From Adhaeribacter aquaticus DSM 16391 (GTDB taxonomy: Bacteria; Bacteroidota; Bacteroidia; Cytophagales; Hymenobacteraceae): a stretch of 64,000 nucleotides of DNA. The stretch spans positions 372,001-436,000 of the forward strand of contig NZ_KI421517.1 in the NCBI RefSeq assembly GCF_000473365.1. The letters run 5' to 3'. Each line of letters begins with the position of its first letter. Position 1 is the first letter of the stretch. The position numbers were made by a program, and so were the translations under genes. A model generated the notes under the pieces. The model searched no databases and was not told the origin of the DNA. It was given only the letters and a program-made list of their open reading frames with translations. Shown one piece after another: positions 26,825-36,310 of this stretch.

Positions 26825-27091
26825 TTAGCTTTTGTATTGCTTTTCCAGCCGGGAAATTTTTTTATCTATTGCTACTAAATAAATAATCATACCCACCAAA
26901 ACTACCAATACACACCCTACAACCACGTAAATTTTACCATCACTGCGCAACTTATCTGCCATTTCCACTTCCTGAGCTCCGGCATTTGCTTCTACCATAA
27001 CAGTGCTTTCAGACTGGGCCACACTTACATTGGCCACTAATAAACTAAGCAAAAGGCAAACCAATAATGCCCACTTCTTAAACATTTTCAT
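26825..27091 (-). CDS. CcmD-like small membrane protein
   Basis: The 88-residue protein has a signal peptide (cleaved near VSVAQS), an acidic linker and one TM helix (about 54-74) followed by a basic tail with KKISRLEKQYKS. Its size, topology and position between ccmC and ccmE match the CcmD role of holding CcmC and CcmE together. Its 5' end overlaps ccmC by 14 bp, implying coupling. The CcmD assignment is positional. Confidence 0.65.
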   Translation of the reverse strand: MKMFKKWALLVCLLLSLLVANVSVAQSESTVMVEANAGAQEVEMADKLRSDGKIYVVVGCVLVVLVGMIIYLVAIDKKISRLEKQYKS

Positions 27092-27743
27092 ATAATTTTT
27101 GTCTCAGAATTTCGAATCTAGATTTAACATTTAATATCCAAATGCCCAGCAAGGTCCAGCCTATTACTGCCGGATAAAATACTTTGCGCATATTACTATC
27201 CATGTCGTAAGTACCAAAACCCGGATTGCCGCCATTACCAGGATGTAAAGAATCAGTCAGGCGAGGCAGAATAAACAATAAAGGGATTAAAGCCGCGTAA
27301 GCAAAAATATTATACACCGCACTTATGCGGGCACGCTGCTGGTGATCTACAAAGGAACCGCGCAGTACGAAATAAGCAAAATACATAAGTAGGCCAATTG
27401 CTGAAGCATTTTGCTTCGGATCATTGCTCCAGTATTCACCCCAGGTTATCCGGGCCCATCCCATACCTGTTATCATTCCTAGTACGCCAAAAAGCAAACC
27501 AATCTGGGCTGCTTCCATAGAAATGATATCATTTCGCAAAGTGGGAGTTCTTAAATATTTAATGGCGTAAACTACTGAAACACCCAATAATATAATCATC
27601 CCAAACCACATGGGCACGTGAAAATAAGTATTGCGGATACTCTCATTGAGTATAGGCAAATGCGGGACTTCGTTCAGGAAACCAGCTATTAACACGTATA
27701 GCAGTAATACTACAGTTAATATTTTCCACCAGGCGTTTTTCAT
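27078..27743 (-). CDS. ccmC: Haem handling protein CcmC (CcsA family)
   Basis: The 221-residue protein has six predicted TM segments and the CcmC/CcsA tryptophan-rich motif WARITWGEYWSNDPKQN near residue 97, plus flanking His residues (NTYFHVPMWFGM near 38 and LRGSFVDHQQR). CcmC loads haem onto CcmE. The order ccmB-ccmC-ccmD-like follows the usual layout. It overlaps the CcmD-like gene. Confidence 0.9.
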   Translation of the reverse strand: MKNAWWKILTVVLLLYVLIAGFLNEVPHLPILNESIRNTYFHVPMWFGMIILLGVSVVYAIKYLRTPTLRNDIISMEAAQIGLLFGVLGMITGMGWARITWGEYWSNDPKQNASAIGLLMYFAYFVLRGSFVDHQQRARISAVYNIFAYAALIPLLFILPRLTDSLHPGNGGNPGFGTYDMDSNMRKVFYPAVIGWTLLGIWILNVKSRFEILRQKLYENV

Positions 27744-27785
27744 TTATATATACAACTATAAAAACTATAAATAATTTAAAATTAA

Positions 27786-28427
27786 CTAATTACGCCATAA
27801 GTAAGGATACAAAATAAAAGAAATTGTAACCACTATGGCATTTATAGCTAATAAAGTAATTAATTCATCCAAACTTGCCGACCGATCCAGGCCATCTATT
27901 GCATTCTTCGACATTTTCATCAGCATCAACAACATGGGAATAATGATGGGAAAACCTAAAATGGCCATCAAGGTACCACTATTTGAGGCTTTGGCCGCAA
28001 TGCCCGATACCATAGTTAAACTGGTAGAGAACCCAATAGCACCCAGCAAAATAGTAGCTAAGAATAAATAATCATCCTGAACCGGGTTTCCAATAACAAT
28101 GGTGTAGAATAAATAACACATTAAAGCCAAAATCAGCATCAGGCAAGTATTATAGGCTATTTTAGCTAAAATAACTCCTTGCGGACTTACCAAAGAATAA
28201 AGGTATAGTAAGCGCCCTTTACTTTCCTGAGTGAAGCTTTTGGCTATGGCATTAACTGATGTAAAGAGAAGAATAATCCAGAAGAGGGCATTCCAAACCG
28301 GCACACCTAACGTACCACCCCGTAAGCCAAAACTAAGGTAACAAATAAATACCGTACTGCTTACATACAACAGCATGCCATTGAAAGCATATTTTTGCCT
28401 CCATTCGAGCACAAAATCCTTTTGCAT
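27786..28427 (-). CDS. ccmB: Haem exporter permease CcmB
   Basis: The start is set at the ATG at 28427 (213 residues), giving MQKDFVLEWRQKYAFNG, the typical CcmB N-terminus. A longer reading from a TTG at 28472 is unlikely because that TTG is the last part of a consensus -7 box. Six TM segments follow. CcmB is the membrane subunit of the CcmAB ABC complex that releases holo-CcmE. The ATPase gene ccmA is not in this window. The gene is the first of the minus-strand ccm cluster. Confidence 0.87.
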   Translation of the reverse strand: MQKDFVLEWRQKYAFNGMLLYVSSTVFICYLSFGLRGGTLGVPVWNALFWIILLFTSVNAIAKSFTQESKGRLLYLYSLVSPQGVILAKIAYNTCLMLILALMCYLFYTIVIGNPVQDDYLFLATILLGAIGFSTSLTMVSGIAAKASNSGTLMAILGFPIIIPMLLMLMKMSKNAIDGLDRSASLDELITLLAINAIVVTISFILYPYLWRN

Positions 28428-28469
28428 CAGGTATAGAACTTCTCGCAGCAGCACTTTATTATTTTGCCG

Positions 28470-28477
28470 CAAAGTTA
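28470..28477 (-). promoter_or_regulatory. Candidate -7 element of the ccm cluster
   Basis: TAACTTTG on the minus strand is a perfect TAnnTTTG match. The predicted transcript start near 28464 leaves about 37 nt before the ATG at 28427 and rules out the upstream TTG as a start. Confidence 0.5.
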
Positions 28478-28632
28478 CAACAGAAAAAAATAGAATGGTA
28501 ATAAATAAAATCTATGTTATAATCTCAGGTGCTTTCAAGGGTAAACTTCTTATTCAAATAATTGCTCTATATAGATAGAACTTAATATTGGCATAGTTTT
28601 AGCAAGAAAATAAAGCATTAAAATTAAACTAT

Positions 28633-30063
28633 ATGCGATTCTTTACTATACTATTCCTGTTGTTTTCTTTTTCGGCCTTTGCCCAACAAAAAATTCTGAT
28701 TCAATCTATCCGAATTACTAATAATTATGATGAAGTAGCCGCTAATCCGTTCTTAAAGCAGGAAAATGAAAACAAGTTTTTAAATATTCTGGAACAGAAA
28801 ATCCAAAACCATTTTGGTTCGGGGACCATTTACTACTTAACAGATAAAAAAATACTTTTTACCGACCGGGGTCGAGATAAACATCCATCCACCTTGATTA
28901 ATGACCATCAAAATATGTTATTAGCCAAGCGCCAGCTGGACCGGCAAAAATATGATATATTTTTAGACATAGCCCTAGATATTAACGATTTCTGGAAAGG
29001 CAAAAATGACAACTTTATATTAGTCGCCAAGGTGAAAGCTCGTGATAAAGCCAAACATAAACTGGAGAAAAATACAGGAAAAATAAAGGTCATGATACCG
29101 GCCATTCCGTTTACGGAAAGCCAGTTTAATGCCACTGAAGCCACTGTATATGAAAGTTTTCCCTTAACCGAAGATAAACTTATAGAAGCGTTTGCTGAAA
29201 GTATTGCTTCGGCCTTCAATAAGGAGAAAAAGGTAAAAACCCTTACCGTAAGCCGCCAGCCATTTACGGACTATGCCTCTTTTATGCAAGATGCCACCTC
29301 CTACCGGTTAATAGTTCGAAATGATTATGGCGAGACCAACTCCACAAGCAGACTGTTTAATATTTTTACTTTAGTAAAATTTAAACCTATACCCGTTGTA
29401 CGGCAACATGATAATCGGGCTTTGCTTTTAGGTTTTCAGGATCGTAGGATAACTGACGTTGATCTTAAATTAGGTGTACCCAAATATTTTTATACCTCCC
29501 GATTTAACAAGAATTATGTACTTTCCGCACAATCTTCTCCGGAAGAGAAACAAACCTATTTTTTACATAGCTCTCAGGTAGATAATCTTACTTTAGGCCG
29601 GTTAAACGGGCGCAATGCCTTACAGTTTAAATTAAGGAATGAGCAACATCAAGTTATTGGAAATTTTAAATTTGAAGTAAATGATTTTATGGCTAAATCT
29701 GCCATGAATTATGCGCGTTCGCTAAGCCGGATTTACCACCCTTGGGCTAATTTAAACGGCACTTTAGAAGGCAAACCCTTTTCTATTAGCACAAATCCGT
29801 ATGCTCTTAATGCTGTAGAAATAAAATGGGATGGACAAGTGCTTGGGGTTATAACACACGCCGCAGCCTCCAAGAAATACCTTCGGAAAGAAAGAAAAAA
29901 GCTACCTTATTACGTTTATTTTTCACCAGAATGCTCCGCAGCGCAACAACAACTTTTATTAAATATGGTGCAGGTATTTCATATCGGGCATGCGCTGGAA
30001 AACGAGCGGGATAGGCGAAATCAATTTTCGCCTTTTAATAATGTGGCAAACAATACGTTATGA
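28633..30063 (+). CDS. Secreted protein of unknown function
   Basis: The 476-residue protein has a clear signal peptide (cleavage near AFAQQ) and no TM segment. It contains a region rich in charged residues with VKARDKAKHKLEKN, a central stretch with RNDYGETNSTSRLFNIF, and KWDGQVLGVITHA near the end. Several segments look beta-rich. It is not recognised. It diverges from ccmB across a 205 bp gap and ends at a terminator shared with phoU. No function is offered. Confidence 0.7.
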   Translation: MRFFTILFLLFSFSAFAQQKILIQSIRITNNYDEVAANPFLKQENENKFLNILEQKIQNHFGSGTIYYLTDKKILFTDRGRDKHPSTLINDHQNMLLAKRQLDRQKYDIFLDIALDINDFWKGKNDNFILVAKVKARDKAKHKLEKNTGKIKVMIPAIPFTESQFNATEATVYESFPLTEDKLIEAFAESIASAFNKEKKVKTLTVSRQPFTDYASFMQDATSYRLIVRNDYGETNSTSRLFNIFTLVKFKPIPVVRQHDNRALLLGFQDRRITDVDLKLGVPKYFYTSRFNKNYVLSAQSSPEEKQTYFLHSSQVDNLTLGRLNGRNALQFKLRNEQHQVIGNFKFEVNDFMAKSAMNYARSLSRIYHPWANLNGTLEGKPFSISTNPYALNAVEIKWDGQVLGVITHAAASKKYLRKERKKLPYYVYFSPECSAAQQQLLLNMVQVFHIGHALENERDRRNQFSPFNNVANNTL

Positions 30064-30079
30064 TAACAACCCGTCAAAC

Positions 30080-30113
30080 AAAAAAGCCAGAGTTTATAAA
30101 CTCCGGCTTTTTT
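30080..30113. terminator. Bidirectional terminator
   Basis: Hairpin with GCC-A-GAGTTT / AAACTC-C-GGC arms and A/T runs on both sides, between the convergent secreted-protein gene and phoU. Confidence 0.88.
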
Positions 30114-30133
30114 GTTTAGAAATCAGTTTTCTG

Positions 30134-30808
30134 CTACTCCTTCCGCTTTTTGACTTTCTGTTGATGTTTAACCACTTTGGCATCCACATAAAAAACTATT
30201 TCCTCCGCTATATTGGTTATCTGATCACCAATTCGTTCTAGTTTCCTAATTATACCAGATACCTTCAAACTTTGGGCTATATTATCCGGATGGGTCTGAA
30301 TATAATCTACCAGCACTTTATCTGTTTTCCGGTGAATCTTATTTAACAGTTTATCTTTTTTAATCAGCTCATGGGCCAATTCCGAGCTTTCTTCATTGAA
30401 GGCTTTCTGCACATCGACCAGCATACTTACCGCTCCATCGTACATTTCAATTACCCGCGTAGCTTCCAGCAAATCATTTTCTAAAGGTCCGGCTTCTTGT
30501 ATTAACCGGGCAACACCCTCTGCCGAATCGCCAATTCTTTCCAGGTTAGCGTTTATCTTTAACACAGCTAACACCAGGCGCAAATCAACCGCCACCGGAT
30601 TAAATAAAGCAAACAAGTTTTCGCACATTCGATCTATCTTTACATCGAAGGCATTTACTTTTTTACCTCTTTTAATTATTTTCTTAGCTAATTCTTTATC
30701 AGCATTTATCAGAGCATCTTTTCCGCTGAGTACCTGAAACTCAACTAAACTCCACATCTCGTTTACTTTATCTTTAATGCGGGAAAGCTCTTTTTCTAAT
30801 TGGTTCAT
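30134..30808 (-). CDS. phoU: Phosphate signalling protein PhoU
   Basis: The 224-residue protein consists of two three-helix PhoU repeats. Each has the metal-binding E/DxxxD pattern: VNAFDVKIDRMCENL in the first and NKIHRKTDKVLVDY in the second. Also present are VDLRLVLAVLKINANLERIGD and the equivalent RKLERIGDQITNIAEE. PhoU restrains the Pho response and Pst transport when phosphate is plentiful. It is the last gene of the porin-pstSCAB-phoU unit, 73 bp after pstB. Confidence 0.95.
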   Translation of the reverse strand: MNQLEKELSRIKDKVNEMWSLVEFQVLSGKDALINADKELAKKIIKRGKKVNAFDVKIDRMCENLFALFNPVAVDLRLVLAVLKINANLERIGDSAEGVARLIQEAGPLENDLLEATRVIEMYDGAVSMLVDVQKAFNEESSELAHELIKKDKLLNKIHRKTDKVLVDYIQTHPDNIAQSLKVSGIIRKLERIGDQITNIAEEIVFYVDAKVVKHQQKVKKRKE

Positions 30809-30881
30809 AAAGGTGATTCAAATCTGAAAACTGGGCAAAAAATTGGAAAGCTAACGTTAAAAATACCTAAAACTGACCAAA

Positions 30882-31634
30882 TTACCCGAAACGGCCGGTA
30901 ATATAGTTTTGTGTACGCTGGTCTTTAGGGCTTGTAAATAAGGTCTTGGTTTTGGCATATTCTACCAGCTCCCCTAAATAAAAGAAGGCTGTGGAATCGC
31001 TAACTCTACCGGCCTGTTGCATGTTATGCGTTACAATTACAATGGTGTAATTTTCTTTTAACTCATAAATTAGCTCCTCTATCTTAGCCGTTGAAATAGG
31101 ATCCAAGGCAGAAGCTGGTTCGTCCATTAATAATACAGACGGTTCAATGGCTAACGCGCGGGCAATACAAAGACGTTGTTGCTGACCTCCTGATAATTCA
31201 AAAGCCGATTTCTTGAGTTTGTCCTTTACTTCCTCCCAAAGTGCTGCCTGCCGTAACGATTTTTCTACCCGCTCTTCAATAAGCGTTTTATCCTTGGTGC
31301 CATTTACCCGCAGACCGTAGGCTACATTTTCGAAAATAGATTTGGGAAATGGATTTGGCTTCTGAAATACCATTCCGACGTGTTTGCGAAGGTCATCCAC
31401 CAAAATATTTTTGTTATTGATATCTACTTCATCAATCAGAATTTCTCCTTCGATGCGAACGCCATCAATCAGGTCATTCATCCGGTTAAAACACCGCAGA
31501 TAAGTAGATTTACCACAACCGGAAGGACCAATAAAAGCCGTTACTTGGTTTTTCTTCATAGCCATGGAAATACCTTTCAGGGCATGAAAATCACCATAAT
31601 ACAAGTGAACGTCTTTGGTTTCTATACTATTCAT
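30882..31634 (-). CDS. pstB: Phosphate ABC transporter ATPase PstB
   Basis: The 250-residue ABC ATPase has GPSGCGKST (Walker A, 36-44), [16 protein letters not shown] (signature), [13 protein letters not shown] (Walker B) and the switch His in IVTHNM. Its N-terminal [12 protein letters not shown] and the DLVDGVRIEG segment fit PstB. It powers phosphate import by PstC and PstA. The gap to pstA is 150 bp, but orientation and order support co-transcription. Confidence 0.97.
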   Translation of the reverse strand: MNSIETKDVHLYYGDFHALKGISMAMKKNQVTAFIGPSGCGKSTYLRCFNRMNDLIDGVRIEGEILIDEVDINNKNILVDDLRKHVGMVFQKPNPFPKSIFENVAYGLRVNGTKDKTLIEERVEKSLRQAALWEEVKDKLKKSAFELSGGQQQRLCIARALAIEPSVLLMDEPASALDPISTAKIEELIYELKENYTIVIVTHNMQQAGRVSDSTAFFYLGELVEYAKTKTLFTSPKDQRTQNYITGRFG

Positions 31635-31784
31635 TTAGATATATTCAATATTAAAGCTTAAGCTTTTAGCAGTTAGTACTACATAAACTGCAACTTATAA
31701 ACTAGTTAACTTCTAATACTTATTTATTACGTTAGTAGCACCTTACTTCTGCCAGCATATAAGATACCATTTTACTACTTAAAT

Positions 31785-32669
31785 TTATTGCATTTTTACT
31801 TTTTTGCTAAAGTAGCGGCGAAGCCAGTTTGCTAATAGGTTTACTATTAATACAATCAGAATTAAAATAAATGCCGTTCCATAGGCCATAGATCTGGATG
31901 CCTCAATATTGGTCCCACTCGTGGAAATTACATACAAGTGATACGGCAAGGCCATTACCTGATCAAAAATACTGGTTGGCAATTTTGGCAAGAAATACGC
32001 CGCCACAGTAAATAAGATAGGAGCTGTTTCTCCGGAAACCCGTCCGACTGATAAAATTAAGCCCGTTATAATGTTGGGAAAAGCCATGGGCAACACTACC
32101 CGGCTGGTTGTTTGCCATTTGGTGGCACCTAAGGCTAAACTACCAATTCTAAAAGATTTATCTATGGCTTTCAAAGACTCCTCGGTTGTCCGGATTACAA
32201 CAGGTAGCGCCAGCAAACCTAAAGTTAAGGAACCCGCCAGAATGGAATCCCCAAAACCAAAACGGTTTACAAATAAGGCCATACCGAATAAACCGAAAAC
32301 GATGGATGGTATACCTGCCAGGTTATTGGTCATAAGTTTAATAAAACGCTTAAACCAGCCATCTTTGGAGTATTCATTAATATAAATTCCTGATAGTACT
32401 CCTATTGGAAAAGCAAACAGCATACTGCCTGCTACCAAACACAAAGTACCTACAATGGCCGGGAAAATACCGCCTGCCGTCATGCCTTCTTTGGGCATTT
32501 CGGTTAAAAATTCCCAACTGATTACCGACGCACCATTTACCAGAATAAAGCCCAGAATAACAATAAGAATAGCTACTACCAAAAAACTAAGCAGCTTAAA
32601 AATTGTAAATGCAACGCTTTGAGCTAGCCGCTTGGAATTATTTATACTTTGATTTTGACTAAAGCTCAT
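31785..32669 (-). CDS. pstA: Phosphate ABC transporter permease PstA
   Basis: The 294-residue permease has six TM segments and the ABC permease EAA-type loop LALGATKWQTTSRVVLPMAFP. It also carries GIYINEYSK and NLAGIPSIVFGLFGMALF. It pairs with PstC to form the phosphate channel. It starts 3 bp after the pstC stop, indicating tight coupling. Confidence 0.96.
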   Translation of the reverse strand: MSFSQNQSINNSKRLAQSVAFTIFKLLSFLVVAILIVILGFILVNGASVISWEFLTEMPKEGMTAGGIFPAIVGTLCLVAGSMLFAFPIGVLSGIYINEYSKDGWFKRFIKLMTNNLAGIPSIVFGLFGMALFVNRFGFGDSILAGSLTLGLLALPVVIRTTEESLKAIDKSFRIGSLALGATKWQTTSRVVLPMAFPNIITGLILSVGRVSGETAPILFTVAAYFLPKLPTSIFDQVMALPYHLYVISTSGTNIEASRSMAYGTAFILILIVLIVNLLANWLRRYFSKKVKMQ

Positions 32670-32672
32670 GAC

Positions 32673-33878
32673 TTACCGGTTTGCTTTTCTTTTTGCTGAA
32701 ACAAAATCAACAGAAAGGTTGATAATAAGGGTCATTAGAAATAAGATACAGCCCAAGGCAAATAAAGCCTGGTAATGCATGCCACCCTGCGGAGCTTCTC
32801 CCAATTCTGCCGCAATAGTAGCCGGTATAGTACGTACCGGTGCCAGAAAGGTATGCGGAATAACGGAGGCATTACCTGTTACCATAAGCACGGCCATGGT
32901 TTCGCCAATCGCCCGACCAATACCTAATATTGCGGCTGTTGAAATACCAGACATAGAATAAGGAACAACTACCTTATAAATAGTTTGCCATTTGGTAGCT
33001 CCCAGGGCCAGACTTGCTTCTTTCATAGCCCGTGGCGTGGTCCGCATGGCATCCTCCGAAACTGAAATAATGGTAGGTAAAGCCATAATGCCCAGAATAA
33101 TACTTCCGGCTAAAGCTGTTTCGCCAACGGGTAAGCCAAATAAATCCTGAATAAGCGGCACAATTACTACTAAACCAAAGAATCCGTAAACCACCGACGG
33201 AATTCCCGCCAGTAATTCAATAACCGGTTTCAAAAGGTTCCGAACTCTTTTGTCAGCAATTTCGGCTAAGTAAATAGAGGTGGCCAAACCTAACGGCAAG
33301 GCTATTAAGATGGCTCCTAAACTTACCCAAAGAGTACCTAATATTAAAGGCAGCACCCCCATTTGCACCGCTGGCTGAATGGTGGGGTACCATTCAGTGC
33401 CACCTAAAAATTCCGAAACAGAAATATTCTCCAGATTTATTCTGTGGCCTTGGAAATCCTTAGCCAAATACTGCTCAGGGAAAAAAGCTACTATAGTTGG
33501 CTCTTTGGCTACTACTTCACTAAGCCGTTGCGGCAAATATTCAAAGTCCTTTCCAATTTGCTCTTCGGTGTAGTAGTCGGTTATATCGTCAATGCGAAAT
33601 AACTTTATGGGAGCATCCTGACCACCTACTTGTTTCCAATTGGTGATATTCTGATCAAAAATTTCTTTTAATTCTTTCGCTGAAAGTTCTTTTACCGGAT
33701 TCTGGTTATTAACCACAATAGCTGAACCTTCGGCAACTGGTGACTGGTTAAAAATGCCTAACCCTTCTTTAAATAAAAAGAAAACGATTAGAAGCACAGT
33801 TAAACTGGTAACTGTACCACTAATCGTTAGAACTCCTTCTATTACGCGCTCACCAAAGTTATGGAAGTACCGTTTCAA
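32673..33878 (-). CDS. pstC: Phosphate ABC transporter permease PstC with PstS-like periplasmic insert
   Basis: The 401-residue permease has one TM helix (about 19-37), a periplasmic insert of about 120 residues, and then the PstC permease core with LAEIADKRVRNLLKP, LAGIPSVVYGFFGLV and LALGATKWQTIYKVVVPYS. The insert (about 50-95) contains NPVKELSAKELKEIFDQNI and TNWKQVGG, closely resembling a PstS segment (NKVSQLTREQIESIFTGKV ... SNWKEVGG in the adjacent pstS). The start is TTG at 33876-33878; no earlier or close later ATG is available. It lies 23 bp after pstS. Confidence 0.93.
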   Translation of the reverse strand: MKRYFHNFGERVIEGVLTISGTVTSLTVLLIVFFLFKEGLGIFNQSPVAEGSAIVVNNQNPVKELSAKELKEIFDQNITNWKQVGGQDAPIKLFRIDDITDYYTEEQIGKDFEYLPQRLSEVVAKEPTIVAFFPEQYLAKDFQGHRINLENISVSEFLGGTEWYPTIQPAVQMGVLPLILGTLWVSLGAILIALPLGLATSIYLAEIADKRVRNLLKPVIELLAGIPSVVYGFFGLVVIVPLIQDLFGLPVGETALAGSIILGIMALPTIISVSEDAMRTTPRAMKEASLALGATKWQTIYKVVVPYSMSGISTAAILGIGRAIGETMAVLMVTGNASVIPHTFLAPVRTIPATIAAELGEAPQGGMHYQALFALGCILFLMTLIINLSVDFVSAKRKANR

Positions 33879-33901
33879 GGATATGATTTTTAAAAGCTGA
33901 G

Positions 33902-34807
33902 TTATTTACTTACCGGAACATAACCTGTTTCCAGCACAATTTTCTGACCTTCATCAGAAGTTATAAAGTCAATAAATGGTTTTACTTTTCCTTCTACAGA
34001 AGCATCATAAAAGAAATACAAAGGCCGGGACACCGGGTATGTTTTATTTTTTGCGGCTTCTACACTTGGCGCTACAAAAGTTTTGCCCTGGTCGTAAGAA
34101 ACTGCTAAAGATTTAACTTCTTTGGTTTGATACGCTAAGCCAATATAACCAATGGCTCCTTTTGTCTGGCTAACAGATTGCACAATAGAACCAGTAGCCG
34201 GCATCATTAAAATACCCTGGGCATAATTCTTTTTATCTAAAACATGTTCTTTAAAAAACTCATATGTTCCAGAGCTTGTTTCGCGGGAGTAAGCTACAAT
34301 TTTTTCATCAGACCCACCTACTTCTTTCCAGTTAGAAACTTTTCCGGTAAAAATGCTTTCTATTTGTTCACGCGTTAGTTGGCTTACTTTATTACCCGGG
34401 TTTACGATCACCGATAAAGCATCATAAGCAATAAGCGTTTCTTTGATATCTTTTTTTGCTCCCTGTAATTTTAGTTTTTCGCCGGTTTTCATTTCCCGGG
34501 AAGCCATAGCTATATCGGTAGTTCCTTCTTCTAATGCTGAAAGGCCTACACCAGTACCACCACCCACTACGGTTATAGAAGCACCAGAATTTTTAGCCAT
34601 GAATTTTTCAGCTTCCTGCTGCGCTAATGGCAAAACGGTATCGCTGCCTTTTAAAGTCATGGTAGCGCCACTGGCTGCCCCTGATTTATCAGCTTCGGTA
34701 TTTTCTTTTTTACCATCTCCACTTTGGCCACAGGCTCCCAAAAGAAAAACGGAAAGAAATAATCCTGCTAATTGTGTTTTGAATGAATTCACTTTGTTAA
34801 TTTTCAT
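33902..34807 (-). CDS. pstS: Phosphate-binding lipoprotein PstS
   Basis: The 301-residue lipoprotein (lipobox LLGAC, Cys26) has the PBP-like phosphate-binding fold. TLKGSDTVLPLAQQ is the first phosphate-binding loop, VVGGGTGVGLSALEEGTTDIAMASR is the second, and YSRETSSGTYEFF is the third. It captures phosphate in the periplasm for PstC/PstA. It lies 28 bp after the porin gene. Confidence 0.95.
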   Translation of the reverse strand: MKINKVNSFKTQLAGLFLSVFLLGACGQSGDGKKENTEADKSGAASGATMTLKGSDTVLPLAQQEAEKFMAKNSGASITVVGGGTGVGLSALEEGTTDIAMASREMKTGEKLKLQGAKKDIKETLIAYDALSVIVNPGNKVSQLTREQIESIFTGKVSNWKEVGGSDEKIVAYSRETSSGTYEFFKEHVLDKKNYAQGILMMPATGSIVQSVSQTKGAIGYIGLAYQTKEVKSLAVSYDQGKTFVAPSVEAAKNKTYPVSRPLYFFYDASVEGKVKPFIDFITSDEGQKIVLETGYVPVSK

Positions 34808-34835
34808 AGGTATTTAAAAGTATTTTCAGTAAGGC

Positions 34836-36143
34836 TTAGAAGTTAAATTGAGCCTGAATGCGCAACAAATTACCAAACTGTCTGTTATTTACTGCTTTGC
34901 CGTCACTTGTAGTTCTGTCAGAAATAGTATACTGAGTTACTAACTCAAATGCTGGTATTGGCTGCCACTCTACCCCAATTTCTGTTTCATAAACCTTGCT
35001 GTAGCGGGCATCTAATTCGCTTTTCTTCCCGCCTTCGTAATATTGGGCTTTTACAAATGGTATCAGCGTATGTCCTTTTACTTTTAAATTATACATAGCC
35101 TGGGCATACCCGCCTTTTAAAGATTTTACTTGAATGGTCCTGGTGGCAGCATCAAACTGAGGACCTTGCCCTACGTTATATTCAGCCTGAAACCCGAGCG
35201 GTTGCGGATAAACAACTAAGCTTCCTGCAATTCTTCTGTCATCAAAAGTTCCACCTTTTATTCCGGTCAGCTCTCTGGAAGCAGCTGTTAATTGGTCGGC
35301 CGTAACGGTGTATTTCCCGGTATAGGCTTGTATGCCTGGTTCAATTATTTGTCCGTTAGGCAAGGCAATCGGGTAAGAGAAGCGGGTTACGACGTGTTGA
35401 TTATTATTTGCTTCTTGCTTATTGGTAGTTTGGCCGTTGTATGCCCCTACACCAAATACGCCGTAGTCACCACTGCCTTTCAATCCTTTAGCTATTAACT
35501 CGCTAAACCGGGCCCTGATTTTAGCTGGTGCCCAGTAGAAAAACACGCCTAGATCCCGCTCATTAGGTACAGCGCTATTTAATGCATCATTCCGATCTAA
35601 TGTTAAACGATTCTGACTAGATTGCATGTTTTCGAATCCATAAGGCACCTTACTTTGTCCCACTCTAAACCTGAATTCTTTCGCTTTATCTAAAGACAAA
35701 TCAAAGTAGGCATCCCGAATCTGGGCAAAGTGAATCAAGGAGCTTCCTGTTGGTGTAGAAGCCAAATCTGGTTGAATATAAATATATACGCGGTCATGAA
35801 CATTTCCGCTGAATACTAACCGTGCCCGACGAATAAGAAAACCGCCATTTTCACCAACCGATCGGTCATAATCAGTTCTTAAACTCGGATTAGTTTCCAG
35901 CAGGCGGTTATAACGTAATTGCACGTAACCTCTTAATGAAATTTTATCGTACCAGTGGGCAGACTTTTTCACCGCTTCCGGCTTAGTATCGGCAATAGGT
36001 TTTGGCACCGTGGCCGTAGTTTTGTTTGTAGCTGTTGTATCAATCTGAGAAAAAGCGACTTCTCCTGAAAGCAGGAATACACAAACTACACATAATTTCC
36101 GGAAAATAGATTTTCCAAAAACTCTGTTTATGGGTGAGAACAT
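34836..36143 (-). CDS. Phosphate-selective porin (OprO/OprP-like)
   Basis: The 435-residue protein has a signal peptide and outer-membrane beta-barrel sequence with GYVQLRYNRLLE, GGFLIRRARLVFSGNV, QIRDAYFDLSL, FRVGQSKVPYGFEN and a final aromatic strand ending IQAQFNF. These match the OprO/OprP family. A proline/lysine-rich linker follows the signal. As the first gene of the pst operon it should pass phosphate across the outer membrane. Whether the pore is truly phosphate-selective is an inference from family and context. Confidence 0.88.
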   Translation of the reverse strand: MFSPINRVFGKSIFRKLCVVCVFLLSGEVAFSQIDTTATNKTTATVPKPIADTKPEAVKKSAHWYDKISLRGYVQLRYNRLLETNPSLRTDYDRSVGENGGFLIRRARLVFSGNVHDRVYIYIQPDLASTPTGSSLIHFAQIRDAYFDLSLDKAKEFRFRVGQSKVPYGFENMQSSQNRLTLDRNDALNSAVPNERDLGVFFYWAPAKIRARFSELIAKGLKGSGDYGVFGVGAYNGQTTNKQEANNNQHVVTRFSYPIALPNGQIIEPGIQAYTGKYTVTADQLTAASRELTGIKGGTFDDRRIAGSLVVYPQPLGFQAEYNVGQGPQFDAATRTIQVKSLKGGYAQAMYNLKVKGHTLIPFVKAQYYEGGKKSELDARYSKVYETEIGVEWQPIPAFELVTQYTISDRTTSDGKAVNNRQFGNLLRIQAQFNF

Positions 36144-36295
36144 AAACGAATTTTAAGGTTAATATTAAAGTTTAGTTTTACGCTAACAGGCTGATTTAGT
36201 CAGAATCACCCCATTTTTTTAAACAGCTACCCGATATTTTACTCCTGGCAACTTTGAAAAATTATTAGTTAGTCTCTCCTAATAATTTCACGCTG

Positions 36296-36303
36296 CAAAA
36301 CTA
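36296..36303 (-). promoter_or_regulatory. -7 element of the porin-pst-phoU operon
   Basis: TAGTTTTG on the minus strand is a perfect TAnnTTTG match. Start near 36290 gives a leader of about 145 nt. The -33 region overlaps the promoter-proximal part of the Pho-box-like array, which fits an activator-dependent promoter. Confidence 0.5.
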
Positions 36304-36310
36304 CCTCCTT

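Noticed and set aside
28428-28472. N-terminal extension of CcmB from a TTG codon
   Set aside because: The TTG is the end of a consensus -7 box, so it should not be transcribed; the ATG at 28427 gives the family N-terminus.
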